NCBI RefSeq assembly: GCF_001939045.1
Contig: NZ_MKIM01000022.1
Location: 1 to 64,000 of the forward strand
Direction: 5' to 3'
Length of the DNA: 64,000 bases
Origin: Rhizobium oryziradicis
GTDB taxonomy: Bacteria > Pseudomonadota > Alphaproteobacteria > Rhizobiales > Rhizobiaceae
The translations under genes and the position numbers were made by a program. The notes under the pieces were generated by a model that saw only the letters and a program-made list of their open reading frames with translations, had not been told where the DNA came from and did not search any database. Below, piece after piece: positions 1-10,235 of this stretch (its first letter is position 1; the number at the start of each line of letters is the position of its first letter).

Positions 1-181
1 CAACAAAGCCGCTCGCCGCTCTCGCGCCGCCGCCCCGTCTGCTGTGAGGCGGTTTCTAAGCCCACAAAACCAACAAGTCAAATGGATTTTTTCAATTTTA
101 TGACGTTTTTTGTAAGATATTGAAAAAAGACAAACTTAGATTGATTTTGACCCTTTGATTTCCCCGTTTAAGCGGACGTCC
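1..181. other. Window edge, no gene assigned
   Basis: The first ~55 bases are GC-rich and the next ~110 are AT-rich. A short open stretch in the third forward frame ends at a TGA at 43-45 and could be the 3' tail of a gene lying to the left, but it is too short to identify. The AT-rich part lies just downstream of thiE, so transcription of the thi operon may end here. No convincing terminator hairpin was found. Confidence 0.4.
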
Positions 182-790
182 CTACCCCCGCCACTGGGCG
201 GTCTTTGCCAGCCATTCCTGCACTCGTGCTTCAGGATTGCTGTTAAGGGTAATATCCGTGACAACGGCCGCACTGTCGGCGTGGTGAGCAAAAACATCGT
301 CCAATCGCTCGACCGTTATTCCGCCAATGGCCACAAGAGGGATGCCTCCGGCTTTGGCCTTCCAGGTTTGCAGCTTTGCCACACCTTGCTGTTGCCACTT
401 CATCTGCTTCAAGATGGTGGGCCAGATTGGACCGAGCGCCACGTAATCCGGCTTTACTGCTAGGGCAATGTCTAGCTCCGTATCATCATGGGTGGAAAGG
501 CCAAGGCGTGCACCGGCACTGCGGATGGCCGATAGGTCGGCGTCCATCAAATCTTCCTGCCCGAGATGGATAAAGTCGCACCCTTCATCCAGTGCGATGC
601 GCCAATAATCATTGATGATCAATTGGCACTGGTGCGCCGTGCACACGGCTTTGGCGCGTCTGATATGGTTGCGCAAGGAGGGCTCTTGCGCATCTTTCAT
701 GCGCAATTGCACCAACTTGACACCAAGCGGAATCAAGCGCTCAATCCAATCGGCACTGTCCACGATGAGGTAAAAGGGATCGAGTTTCAT
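182..790 (-). CDS. thiE: Thiamine phosphate synthase
   Basis: ThiE joins the pyrimidine (HMP-PP) and carboxythiazole phosphate halves to make thiamine phosphate in the cytoplasm. The 202-residue protein has the TIM-barrel features of the family: QLRMKD near residue 30, INDYW near 60 (phosphate and pyrimidine region), FIHLGQED near 75, and a C-terminal VAIGGIT phosphate-binding loop near 152. The length is normal. It is the last gene of thiC-thiO-thiS-thiG-thiE. Its ATG overlaps the thiG stop by four bases (ATGA), which fixes the start and implies translational coupling. The operon as a whole is under the TPP riboswitch upstream of thiC. Confidence 0.93.
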   Translation of the reverse strand: MKLDPFYLIVDSADWIERLIPLGVKLVQLRMKDAQEPSLRNHIRRAKAVCTAHQCQLIINDYWRIALDEGCDFIHLGQEDLMDADLSAIRSAGARLGLSTHDDTELDIALAVKPDYVALGPIWPTILKQMKWQQQGVAKLQTWKAKAGGIPLVAIGGITVERLDDVFAHHADSAAVVTDITLNSNPEARVQEWLAKTAQWRG

Positions 791-1560
791 GCAAACACAC
801 CTTTGCCAATGACGGGAGTGGATGGAACAGCCATATCTCGAGGCTCAAGCATTCCGGCGAGATACGCCTCCCGCCCCGCTTCAATTCCTTTTGCGAAAGC
901 ACCCGCCATCAGGATTGGGTCCTGAGCACTTGCGACCGCCGTGTTGAGCAAAACCGCATCAAAGCCGAGTTCCATCACCGTGGTCGCATGGGATGGTCTG
1001 CCAATTCCGGCATCCACGATCAGCGGGATTTCGGTGAATTCAGCGCGCATGGCCCGCAAGCCGGGAATATTTTGCGGCCCCATGGCACTGCCGATCGGCG
1101 CACACCACGGCATCAGCACTTTGCAGCCCGCTTCCAGCAATCGCTCACCAACCACCAGATCCTCTGTGGTGTAGGGGAAAACCTCAAATCCATCGTCGCT
1201 CAGAATACGGGCGGCTTCGACGAGCTGAAAAACATCGGGCTGCAAGGTATCCTGATGGCCAATTAGCTCCAGCTTGATCCAGTTGGTTTTGAAAACCTCT
1301 CGGGCCATTTTGGCCGTCAGCACGGCCTCGGATACGCTGTGGCAGCCAGCGGTGTTGGGTAGCACGCGCACGCCGAGTTCTTTGATCAACTCGAAAAATG
1401 CGCCGCCGGATTTGCCACCTGCCGTTTCGCGCCGAAGTGAAACCGTAACGATCTCGGTTTTCGAATGGCGCACCGTATCGACGAGTACCGCAGGCGATGG
1501 ATAACGGGCAGTGCCAAGCAGCAGGCGAGACGACAATTTCACATCATAAAGTGTCAACAT
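787..1560 (-). CDS. thiG: Thiazole synthase
   Basis: ThiG builds the thiazole phosphate carboxylate from deoxyxylulose 5-phosphate, dehydroglycine (made by ThiO in aerobes) and ThiS thiocarboxylate. The start is placed at MLTLYDVKL, giving 257 residues, because the 41 extra residues possible upstream overlap thiS and do not look like ThiG. Visible family features are the substrate lysine in WIKLELIGH, the CAPIGS loop and the VDAGIG phosphate loop followed by NTAVASA. It starts one base beyond the thiS stop and overlaps thiE by four bases, so it is tightly coupled inside the operon. Confidence 0.93.
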   Translation of the reverse strand: MLTLYDVKLSSRLLLGTARYPSPAVLVDTVRHSKTEIVTVSLRRETAGGKSGGAFFELIKELGVRVLPNTAGCHSVSEAVLTAKMAREVFKTNWIKLELIGHQDTLQPDVFQLVEAARILSDDGFEVFPYTTEDLVVGERLLEAGCKVLMPWCAPIGSAMGPQNIPGLRAMRAEFTEIPLIVDAGIGRPSHATTVMELGFDAVLLNTAVASAQDPILMAGAFAKGIEAGREAYLAGMLEPRDMAVPSTPVIGKGVFA

Positions 1561-1561
1561 A

Positions 1562-1759
1562 TCAGCCCCCTTGCATGGGTGAAAGAATTTCGATGCGGTC
1601 ACCATCTTGCAAAACATGGGTTGGGCGGTCTTCGGCATGAACAAGTTCGCCATTGACCGCCGTTGCCAGCCACTCTCCTTCATAGTCTAACTCAGACAAC
1701 AGTAAGGAGAGAGTGTGTTCTGCGGTTTCCAATGCCTCGCCATTGACGACAAGCTTCAT
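1562..1759 (-). CDS. thiS: Sulfur carrier protein ThiS
   Basis: A 65-residue ubiquitin-fold sulfur carrier. Its C-terminal Gly-Gly is adenylated and converted to a thiocarboxylate that donates sulfur to ThiG. The sequence starts [12 protein letters not shown] and ends SPMQGG, exactly the family pattern and length. Its ATG overlaps the thiO stop by four bases and its own stop lies against the thiG start. No ThiF-like adenylyltransferase is present in this window, so that step must be encoded elsewhere. Confidence 0.94.
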   Translation of the reverse strand: MKLVVNGEALETAEHTLSLLLSELDYEGEWLATAVNGELVHAEDRPTHVLQDGDRIEILSPMQGG

Positions 1760-2748
1760 GATACCAACCTCGGTTTTTGATGATTAGCCACAGTTTGCTC
1801 AATGCGCTCTGCAGCCTGCCGGGCCATGGCGGGCGAAAGCAGAAAGCCGTGGCGATGCATGCCTGCAATGGCCAGGCCATCAGCGGTTTCGATCACGCGT
1901 GGAATATTATCGGCAAAAGCCGGGCGAGTGCCGACGCCGGTTTCAATCAGCCGCGCTTCGCCGAAGGCCGGATGCAACGTATACGCCGCATTGAGGAATT
2001 CCATCAGGGAGCGGGCACTGATGGGGCCGTCGTCTTCTGCCTCAATCATGGTGGCACCCACCATGAAACGGTGGTTGGCGCGCGGCACGATATAAATCGG
2101 ATGGCGGGGATGCAGCAGCCGAATGGGACGGCTGAGGGCAACCTCTGGCGTGCGCAGATAGATCATTTCGCCGCGCACACCGCGCAAACCGGGCTGCTGC
2201 TCGATGGCGGCGGCCCCTGTGCAATCCACGACCAGGTCGAAAGCCGAGAAATCGGGTTTGGGCACATCGCCCAGATAAAAGCAAACGCCCCGCTGAAGCA
2301 GCGTACGCCAAAGCCCATCCAGGGCTTGTCGGGGGTCGAGATGCGCTTCCTGCGCAAAAAACAGTCCACGGCGAAAGCGCCCTGCAAGGGCGGGTTCCAA
2401 TGCTGCAATCTGGGTTTCATTCACCCATTCAAATCCAGATGTACGGCTGGCGAAGCGATTGAGATCGCCTGCGTCGCGGCTGGGAGCCAACACCAATGTA
2501 CCATTGCGGGTGACAGAGCCGGGAAGCGCCGCCTCCCACCAATCTGCCGCACCACGACCGAGGGTGAGAACGATTTCGTCCGCGGCCTCGCGCTCGCAAT
2601 AGGGTGCCAGCATGCCGCCCGCATAATGCGATGCGCCCTGCCCGACCATTGATGCCGTATCAACCAGCGCAACCTTGATGCCGCGCCGGGTTAATTCTGT
2701 GGCCAAGGTGAGACCGGCAACGCCGGTCCCTTTGATCAACACGCTCAT
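1756..2748 (-). CDS. thiO: Glycine oxidase ThiO
   Basis: An FAD-dependent glycine oxidase that makes the iminoacetate needed by ThiG. Aerobes use it in place of the radical enzyme ThiH. The start at MSVLIKGTGVAGL gives 330 residues, follows a GGTGAG-like ribosome site overlapping the thiC end, and puts the dinucleotide-binding motif GTGVAGLTLATELTRRG at the N-terminus as in other ThiO proteins. Other DAO-family features are the HYAGGML region near residue 47 and the C-terminal IAGMHRHGFLLSP segment. It lies between thiC and thiS. Confidence 0.9.
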   Translation of the reverse strand: MSVLIKGTGVAGLTLATELTRRGIKVALVDTASMVGQGASHYAGGMLAPYCEREAADEIVLTLGRGAADWWEAALPGSVTRNGTLVLAPSRDAGDLNRFASRTSGFEWVNETQIAALEPALAGRFRRGLFFAQEAHLDPRQALDGLWRTLLQRGVCFYLGDVPKPDFSAFDLVVDCTGAAAIEQQPGLRGVRGEMIYLRTPEVALSRPIRLLHPRHPIYIVPRANHRFMVGATMIEAEDDGPISARSLMEFLNAAYTLHPAFGEARLIETGVGTRPAFADNIPRVIETADGLAIAGMHRHGFLLSPAMARQAAERIEQTVANHQKPRLVS

Positions 2749-2749
2749 C

Positions 2750-4681
<1,932 letters not shown>

Positions 4682-4700
4682 TCAGAGTTTTGCAGCGCTT

Positions 4701-4800
4701 GCACCGTCCCTACGCCAGTATGAACTGGATCAGGTTCAACGGGTCACCGCGCTGCATATCTGCCTAGCGGAATCTCAGCCCCTTGCGGGACACCCCTGGT
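4701..4800 (-). promoter_or_regulatory. TPP riboswitch (thi box)
   Basis: Read on the minus strand, the segment opens with ACCAGGGGTGTCCC, continues with GGGGCTGAGA, then GACCCGTTGAACCTGATC, and closes with CATACTGGCGTAGGGA. These are the signature blocks of the thiamine pyrophosphate aptamer (P1/P2 arm, CUGAGA loop, ACCUGA pyrophosphate arm), in the right order and spacing. It sits in the 5' leader of thiC. The downstream GCCCC/GGGGC hairpin at 4650-4664 could be part of the switching platform. It has no U-run, so translational control seems more likely than termination, but that is inference. Confidence 0.96.
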
Positions 4801-4853
4801 GAATGAATCTAGATTAAAGCCGGGTAGCCCCCGGCGTCAATGATTCATTTGGA

Positions 4854-5894
4854 TCAAACGCCCCAAGTGCGTTCCAGCACCGAAATCCAGTTGCCGTGGC
4901 AGATTTTGGCGACTGAGGCCGCGTCATAGCCACGTTTTTCCAGCTCTTTGACCAGAAGAGGCAGGCCGGTGGCATCTTTCAGACTTGCCGGAACCGTGGT
5001 GCCGTCGAAATCTGAACCGAAGGCAACGTGATCAATGCCGATGCGCTCGACAACATAATCAACGTGGCGCAACAGCACCTCCAGATCGGTATCGGGGTTT
5101 TTCACGCCGTCCTCGCGCAAAAACAGCACGCCGAAATTAATGCCCACGAGACCACCGGTCTCACGAATCGCGTCCAATTGTTTGTCGGTGAGATTGCGGC
5201 TGTGCGGTGTGAGCGCGTGAACGTTGGAGTGTGATGCCACCAAAGGTGCGTCGGACAGCTTGGCAATATCCCAAAAGCCCTGCTCGTTCATATGGGAAAG
5301 GTCGATCATCACCTTCAGTTCGTTGCAGGCGCGGATCAAATCTTTGCCAGCATCGGTCAGGCCGGGGCCAATATCGGGCGAGGATGGAAAACGGAAGGGC
5401 ACGCCATGGGCAAAAATATTCGGCCTGCTCCACACCGGACCCAGCGAGCGCAACCCTGCCTGATGCAGCACATAGAGCGCATCCAGATCGGCTGCCACGG
5501 CCTCGATGCCTTCAATATGGAAAACAGCAGCAAAGGCACCCGTGTCGATGGATGCGCGAATATCCTGCGCCGTGCGGCACACCTTCACCTGACCTTGGGA
5601 ATTGGCTTCGATGTCGAACAAAATACGGGCCATGGCCACGGTTTCATTCAAGGCATCGGGTTGTGATGGCGCAACGAAATCGCCATTGGCATCGGGTTTC
5701 ATGGTAGGCGGCGGCACAAAAATTGCGCAAAGCCCGCCTGCCAACCCGCCTTGTTTTGCCTTTGGCAAGTCAATATGCCCCTCCACTTCCCCTTCGAGAA
5801 AGGCTTTATAGGCAGGCATTTTGCCAGATCGGCGCAGCCGCAGCAAAACATCATTGTGACCATCAAAAACCGGCATGAGGGATGAAGTGGACAT
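4854..5894 (-). CDS. M19 (renal dipeptidase type) membrane dipeptidase family peptidase
   Basis: A zinc dipeptidase of the amidohydrolase fold. Many bacterial members prefer dipeptides with a C-terminal D-residue. The 346-residue protein has the expected metal ligands: DGHND at 11-15 (H13, D15), E128 in FHIEGIE, H201 in LSHMNE, H222 in SHSN, and the late Asp in FGSDFDG (D295). AAGGAA five bases before the ATG supports the start. There is no signal peptide, so it is probably cytoplasmic. It is divergent from a D-aminopeptidase gene and lies beside two more D-amino-acid enzymes, which makes a D-peptide substrate likely. Confidence 0.88.
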   Translation of the reverse strand: MSTSSLMPVFDGHNDVLLRLRRSGKMPAYKAFLEGEVEGHIDLPKAKQGGLAGGLCAIFVPPPTMKPDANGDFVAPSQPDALNETVAMARILFDIEANSQGQVKVCRTAQDIRASIDTGAFAAVFHIEGIEAVAADLDALYVLHQAGLRSLGPVWSRPNIFAHGVPFRFPSSPDIGPGLTDAGKDLIRACNELKVMIDLSHMNEQGFWDIAKLSDAPLVASHSNVHALTPHSRNLTDKQLDAIRETGGLVGINFGVLFLREDGVKNPDTDLEVLLRHVDYVVERIGIDHVAFGSDFDGTTVPASLKDATGLPLLVKELEKRGYDAASVAKICHGNWISVLERTWGV

Positions 5895-6071
5895 GGTATT
5901 TCCTTGAAATGATTACAAAGCCATCAGAGCAGCGGGTGGCCTCACCCTTTCTAGAAGAAATAACCGCCGAGGCCAATGCATGGTTTGCATGGAAGCCCCT
6001 TAAAATAATAGGGGCATGCGATCCTTGTTTCGTGTTAGGCGCACTTTGAAATGTGCATGAAGGATTTTGCT

Positions 6072-7568
6072 ATGACTGCCCCTCTCCACTGGACCGCTGC
6101 TGAAACAGCGGCAAAGACCTTTACCAACCAATGGGCATCAGACACCCCCGGTGGTGCGATTTTGGGTTTTGATCAGGATGGTATTCGCTTTGCCCTATGT
6201 GGCGGGGCGGAAAGCCTGAGCACGGGGAAGGCGTTTACCTCGAAAAGCGTGGTGCGCTACGCATCCGTCACCAAACATGCCTTTTGCACGTTTGTGTTGA
6301 CCCACCCGGATCTGATCAGCCTGGATGATACGTTGGGCAGTCACCTGCCGGAATTGCAGGAACCTTTGGCCCGCGTCACCGTGGGGCGGGCGCTGGATAT
6401 GAGCGGTGGCTTACCCGATACCCGCGAGGCATTAAGCCTGCTGGGTCTTTCGGTTTACACGGAAACGCAGGCTCCTGCTCTGCTGGAATTTCTGGCACGA
6501 ATGACACGGCTGAATTTCGAGGCGGGCACAGAAGTGTCCTATTCCAACACCGGCTACCGGCTGGTGGAAGCAGCACTGGAGCGCAAAGGCGTATTCTTCC
6601 GCGATTACATCACCAAAGCGGGTGCGGATTGCGGCGCAGTGCTGGATGCGCCGGATGTGTGGAATGACACCGTTGCCAACCTGGTGCCGGGTTATTGGCA
6701 CAATGGGCAAAAATGGCAGCTCTCGGCAGCGGGTCTGCATATTTCCGCCTCTGGCAGCATGACCGGCAGTGCAGAATCGCTCTCATTTTGGCTTCAAGAC
6801 TTGCTGAAGAACCAAGACATGCTCGATGCCATGGCCGCACCGCGCGCGCTGAAAGATGGGCGGTTGAGCGGCTATGGTCTGGGGCTGGCCAAAACCACCA
6901 TTGGTGATCGCGATTTCATCGGCCATGGTGGATCGCACCCGGGCTATAAAACCTATTTTCTGCTGGATCGGCAAAATTCTTGCGGTTTTGTGATTGTGTC
7001 CAACCGCGAAGACACAAATGGCGGCAAGATTGCCCAAAGTGCCATGGCAGCTTTGCATGATTTGGCACTGCCAGTGCCTTCCATCGCTTTGATCGATGGT
7101 CTCTATGTGACGGAAACCGGGGCCAATTGGCTTGAGGTCAAGGGCAGCACTGTGGTCTCGCTGGATGCCGATGATACCGCTTATGATGACGGACAAGGCT
7201 GGATTTCGTCTCGCTCCGCCACCTCGCCCATGCGGCTGAAAATGGAAGGCCATGATATTGTTGGAGAGGTCGGCCATGCTGCCCACCACTATCACCCGGC
7301 AAACTCTGAGCCAATTGCCGAAAGCGTGAGTGGTCGCTGGCTGTCTTCTGAAGGCGCACGTTTTGAGATCGATGGATCAGAGCTGATCATGGGCATCGGC
7401 CCCACCCGCCGCCGCATGCCGCTTCAAGCCTTGGGTGGTGGGCGGTTTTTGTTCACCCTGCATGATGGTCCATGGACCAAGCGGGTCTGCCTGAATGTGT
7501 TGGATGATAGCACTGTGGAACTGGTGCTGAACCGCGCGCGGATGATGGAATATCGGCGCGATCGGTAA
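6072..7568 (+). CDS. D-aminopeptidase (S12 penicillin-recognising family)
   Basis: A serine hydrolase resembling the Ochrobactrum anthropi D-aminopeptidase, which releases N-terminal D-residues. The start at MTAPLHW (498 residues) is chosen because AAGGA lies seven bases upstream. An in-frame ATG seven codons earlier has no such site. Catalytic motifs are SVTK (S65, K68), YSN (Y157) and HGG (H285). These are close to the positions in the O. anthropi enzyme, and the length agrees with a beta-lactamase-fold domain followed by two beta-barrel domains. There is no signal peptide. It is divergent from the M19 dipeptidase across 177 bases and convergent with the D-amino acid aminotransferase. Confidence 0.85.
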   Translation: MTAPLHWTAAETAAKTFTNQWASDTPGGAILGFDQDGIRFALCGGAESLSTGKAFTSKSVVRYASVTKHAFCTFVLTHPDLISLDDTLGSHLPELQEPLARVTVGRALDMSGGLPDTREALSLLGLSVYTETQAPALLEFLARMTRLNFEAGTEVSYSNTGYRLVEAALERKGVFFRDYITKAGADCGAVLDAPDVWNDTVANLVPGYWHNGQKWQLSAAGLHISASGSMTGSAESLSFWLQDLLKNQDMLDAMAAPRALKDGRLSGYGLGLAKTTIGDRDFIGHGGSHPGYKTYFLLDRQNSCGFVIVSNREDTNGGKIAQSAMAALHDLALPVPSIALIDGLYVTETGANWLEVKGSTVVSLDADDTAYDDGQGWISSRSATSPMRLKMEGHDIVGEVGHAAHHYHPANSEPIAESVSGRWLSSEGARFEIDGSELIMGIGPTRRRMPLQALGGGRFLFTLHDGPWTKRVCLNVLDDSTVELVLNRARMMEYRRDR

Positions 7569-7573
7569 AAAGT

Positions 7574-7596
7574 CCCCTCCCCCTTGTGGGGAGGGG
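7574..7596. terminator. Hairpin terminator between convergent genes
   Basis: CCCCTCCCC (7574-7582) pairs perfectly with GGGGAGGGG (7588-7596) around a five-base loop. On the minus strand it is followed by ACTTTTT, so it probably ends the dmpA-like/aminotransferase transcript. The plus-strand exit is only weakly T-rich. Confidence 0.75.
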
Positions 7597-7611
7597 TTCT
7601 CATTCGCGCAG

Positions 7612-8478
7612 TTAAACCGCCGTCTTCCGGGCATTATCCATGTAGAATTCCCGCAGCTTCGCAATCATCGGGCCGGGTTTGCCGCCACCAATGGCTTTGC
7701 CATCAATCTCGGTGATCGGCACGATGAAATTCGATGCGCTGGTCAGCGCCGCTTCGCGGGCGTTCAATGCTTCTTCCACCGTGAAGGGGCGCTCTTCAAT
7801 GATCAGGCCATGGGCGCGGGCCAGATCCAGCACGGCGAGCCGTGTGCAGCCCGGCAGGGTGGCATTGCTGTTGGCGCGGGTGATGATCTTGTCGTCAGCG
7901 GTGATGATATAGGCGGTCGAAGATGCGCCTTCTGTCACAAAGCCATCTTCCACCATCCACGCTTCATCGCAGCCTGCTTCCTTGGCAATCCGCTTGGCCA
8001 GAACCTGCGGCAACAGGCACACACTCTTGATATCACGGCGTTCCCAACGCTGATCCGGCACGGTTTTCACCTTCAACCCGGTTTCCATCACGCTTGCCAC
8101 ATCCAGCTTTTTCGACTGGGTAAACATCAACAGGGTTGGCCGCAAATCCTTGGAATAGAAGAAGTTCCGGTCTTCTGCGCCACGGGTATATTGCAGATAG
8201 ATCATACCTTCAACAAGGCCGTTTTCCGCAATCAGGCGACGTTCGATCTCAACAATCTCGTCGGTGGAAATTGGCAAAAAGCCGCCGATTTCACCAATGC
8301 TGCGCTCCAGCCGCGCCATATGCAGGGGGCTATCGACCAGCTTACCTTCCAGCACGGCGGTGACTTCATAAATGCCGTCGCCAAACAGGAAGCCACGGTC
8401 GAAAATCGAAATATGCGCCTCGTTCTCAGGCAGGAAGGCACCGTTAAGATAAACGGTACGAATGGCGGGATTGGACAT
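7612..8478 (-). CDS. D-amino acid aminotransferase (PLP fold type IV)
   Basis: Transfers the amino group of D-amino acids to 2-oxo acids. The 288-residue protein starts at MSNPAIRTVYLNG, with AGGAG five bases upstream. Fold-type-IV features are the N-terminal FDRGFLFGDGIYE, the PLP lysine K151 in RRDIKSVCLLP, and the phosphate-binding EGASSTAY near 178-185. The short N-terminal YLNGAFLP strand and ISIFDRGF fit D-alanine aminotransferases better than branched-chain enzymes, though the two are close. It lies 24 bases downstream of the DmpA-type gene on the same strand, so the two probably form an operon that channels freed D-residues to 2-oxo acids. Confidence 0.85.
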   Translation of the reverse strand: MSNPAIRTVYLNGAFLPENEAHISIFDRGFLFGDGIYEVTAVLEGKLVDSPLHMARLERSIGEIGGFLPISTDEIVEIERRLIAENGLVEGMIYLQYTRGAEDRNFFYSKDLRPTLLMFTQSKKLDVASVMETGLKVKTVPDQRWERRDIKSVCLLPQVLAKRIAKEAGCDEAWMVEDGFVTEGASSTAYIITADDKIITRANSNATLPGCTRLAVLDLARAHGLIIEERPFTVEEALNAREAALTSASNFIVPITEIDGKAIGGGKPGPMIAKLREFYMDNARKTAV

Positions 8479-8502
8479 GGGAACTCCTGATGCTTGCAAG
8501 AA

Positions 8503-9552
8503 TTAAAGGCTGCGGATCGCATCCAGCGAAATAGCCTCAAAGGTAGAAGGCTTGCCGGTGCCAGCATTATAGCCGGTGACGGTATGGGCCATGGTGAGGG
8601 AATTGAGAATGGCTTCTTCGGTTGCCTCGATCACAGCTTCAAAAAGCGGCGAAACAACGTCATTGGAAAGCGCAACCGCATCGGAAATGTCCTTGCGGCG
8701 TTCCGGCGTACGCCGCACCGATTCCGCCGTGGAAAACGCCAAGGCATAATCGCCCGATCCATTGCTGAGTGCCGCCCCCGTGCGGGCGAGGCCGCCAAAG
8801 CAACGCTCGGCCAGACGCTTGAGATTGCGCGAACATAAAGGTGCATCAGTGGCCACAATCATCACAATCGAGCCGTCTTTGTCATGACTTGCCTTGGTCT
8901 GATAGGGTCTGCCAGCCACCATCAAATGGCCACCATAGTTGGATTGGACCAGAACACCCACAGTATAATAGGCTTTGCCCACCTTGACCTTGCGCGAACT
9001 GGTGCCAATGCCCCCCTTGAGGCCAAAAGCCACCGTGCCGCAGCCCGCGCCAACAGCACCTTCCGGTACAGGACCAGACTGGGCATTACGGATAGCTTGT
9101 TCAATCTCTTCCACGCTGGGGCGGCAGGCGCGAATATCATTGAGGCGGCTGTCATTGGTTTCGCCGACAACGGCGTTGATGGAGGTGACTTTTTCATTGC
9201 CGCTTTGCGATAGCGTATAGCGGTTCAGCGCTTCAATCGCACGGCCCACCGCGAGTGTGTTGGTCAGCACAATCGGCGTTTCCAGCTCGCCCAACTCAAC
9301 AATCTGCGTGCTGCCGGCAAATTTGCCAAAGCCGTTCAGCACAGCAAATCCGGCGGGCACCTTATCTTGAAACAGATTGCCACCATGGGGCAGAACGGCC
9401 GTGGCACCCGTGTGGGTGCTCTCGCCCTCGTGCAGGCTCACATGGCCAATGGCCACACCGGCCACATCTGTTATCGCATTGAGCGGGCCTGTTGGGATAT
9501 GTCCTACCGTCAGGCCCAGCTCTCTCAACCGCTGTCGCGGGGTTTCCGTCAC
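8503..9552 (-). CDS. P1/S58 family aminopeptidase, DmpA type
   Basis: An N-terminal nucleophile hydrolase like DmpA (L-aminopeptidase/D-esterase). The precursor cleaves itself between Gly and Ser. Here the site is Gly227-Ser228 in HDKDG/SIVMIVATDAPL. Other family features are GATAVLPHGG, LTNTLAVG, NDSRLNDIR, GGIGTSSR and the oxyanion-region NGSGDYALAFS. The start is placed at a GTG with GGCGGAG six bases upstream (349 residues). An in-frame ATG at 9597 would add 15 residues but has no clear ribosome site. No signal peptide. It forms a probable operon with the downstream aminotransferase. Confidence 0.88.
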   Translation of the reverse strand: MTETPRQRLRELGLTVGHIPTGPLNAITDVAGVAIGHVSLHEGESTHTGATAVLPHGGNLFQDKVPAGFAVLNGFGKFAGSTQIVELGELETPIVLTNTLAVGRAIEALNRYTLSQSGNEKVTSINAVVGETNDSRLNDIRACRPSVEEIEQAIRNAQSGPVPEGAVGAGCGTVAFGLKGGIGTSSRKVKVGKAYYTVGVLVQSNYGGHLMVAGRPYQTKASHDKDGSIVMIVATDAPLCSRNLKRLAERCFGGLARTGAALSNGSGDYALAFSTAESVRRTPERRKDISDAVALSNDVVSPLFEAVIEATEEAILNSLTMAHTVTGYNAGTGKPSTFEAISLDAIRSL

Positions 9553-9641
9553 GTTATGCTCCGCCAAATGCTGAATTCCGCGGCACACTACGCACATGCG
9601 TCGAGGATATCACGGCAAAAATGCAGATATCCCCTTGATCT

Positions 9642-10130
9642 TTACGGTTTTAATGCCGAATCCCAATGCTCGTCAGCCTTGCCATCCTTAAAGCGCCAGC
9701 TGTCAAACCATGTGGTGCTATAGGTCTTGGTTGGGTCTTTGGGATCTTTCATCTCTCGCGGGTAGGCCACCGTGACAATATCACCCTCGGCGACAACCGA
9801 GACGATTTGGGTTTTCGTCTTTGAGGGAATCGGTGTCGGCTTTACCTTCAACACCTTGGTGAAATAATCCACCACCCCTTGACGGCCAGAGGCAGCATTG
9901 GGGTTGTGCTGAATATAGCGCGCAGTCAGGTACTGATCCGCCTGATCCCAATGATTGGCCTCCAGCAACACCGTGATGATTTTATAGGTCACCTGCTTGT
10001 TGTGGTTTAATGCCGGGTCTTTGCTGGTAAACAGCTGATCGGCATTCTTCACCCCCACCACTGCTTCTTGCGCAAATGCCGCGCCACCGAACCCTAAAGA
10101 AGCCACCAGAGCTACGACTGCAAATTTCAT
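9642..10130 (-). CDS. Secreted SnoaL/NTF2-like protein of unknown function
   Basis: A 162-residue protein with a clean signal peptide (MKFAVVALVASLGFGGAAFA, cleavage before QEAVVG) and a mature part of NTF2/SnoaL-like character: a DQADQYLTARYIQHNP helix, GRQGVVDYFTKVL, and the closing strands FDSWRFKDGKADEHWD. Such proteins are often annotated as predicted SnoaL-like aldol condensation enzymes, but the fold serves many roles and no catalytic assignment is possible. The start chosen has AGGA eight bases upstream. It is a separate unit from the CoA-transferase next door on the same strand. Confidence 0.7.
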   Translation of the reverse strand: MKFAVVALVASLGFGGAAFAQEAVVGVKNADQLFTSKDPALNHNKQVTYKIITVLLEANHWDQADQYLTARYIQHNPNAASGRQGVVDYFTKVLKVKPTPIPSKTKTQIVSVVAEGDIVTVAYPREMKDPKDPTKTYSTTWFDSWRFKDGKADEHWDSALKP

Positions 10131-10235
10131 GTCTGCCATCCTACCGTATCCGTATTGTCGCACTGGAAAATAGATGGGTGGGCATTTCTTGCAAGAAGGC
10201 ATTTATTTGGCCCATAGGCAGGAAAAGCAAACCAT

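Noticed and set aside
1-45. 3' end of a plus-strand gene at the left edge
   Set aside because: About 14 codons in a GC-rich frame are too few to support a gene, and the opposite frame is equally open.
1777-2652. A long plus-strand open frame opposite thiO
   Set aside because: Low-complexity translation with no recognisable domain. The minus strand encodes ThiO with intact motifs.
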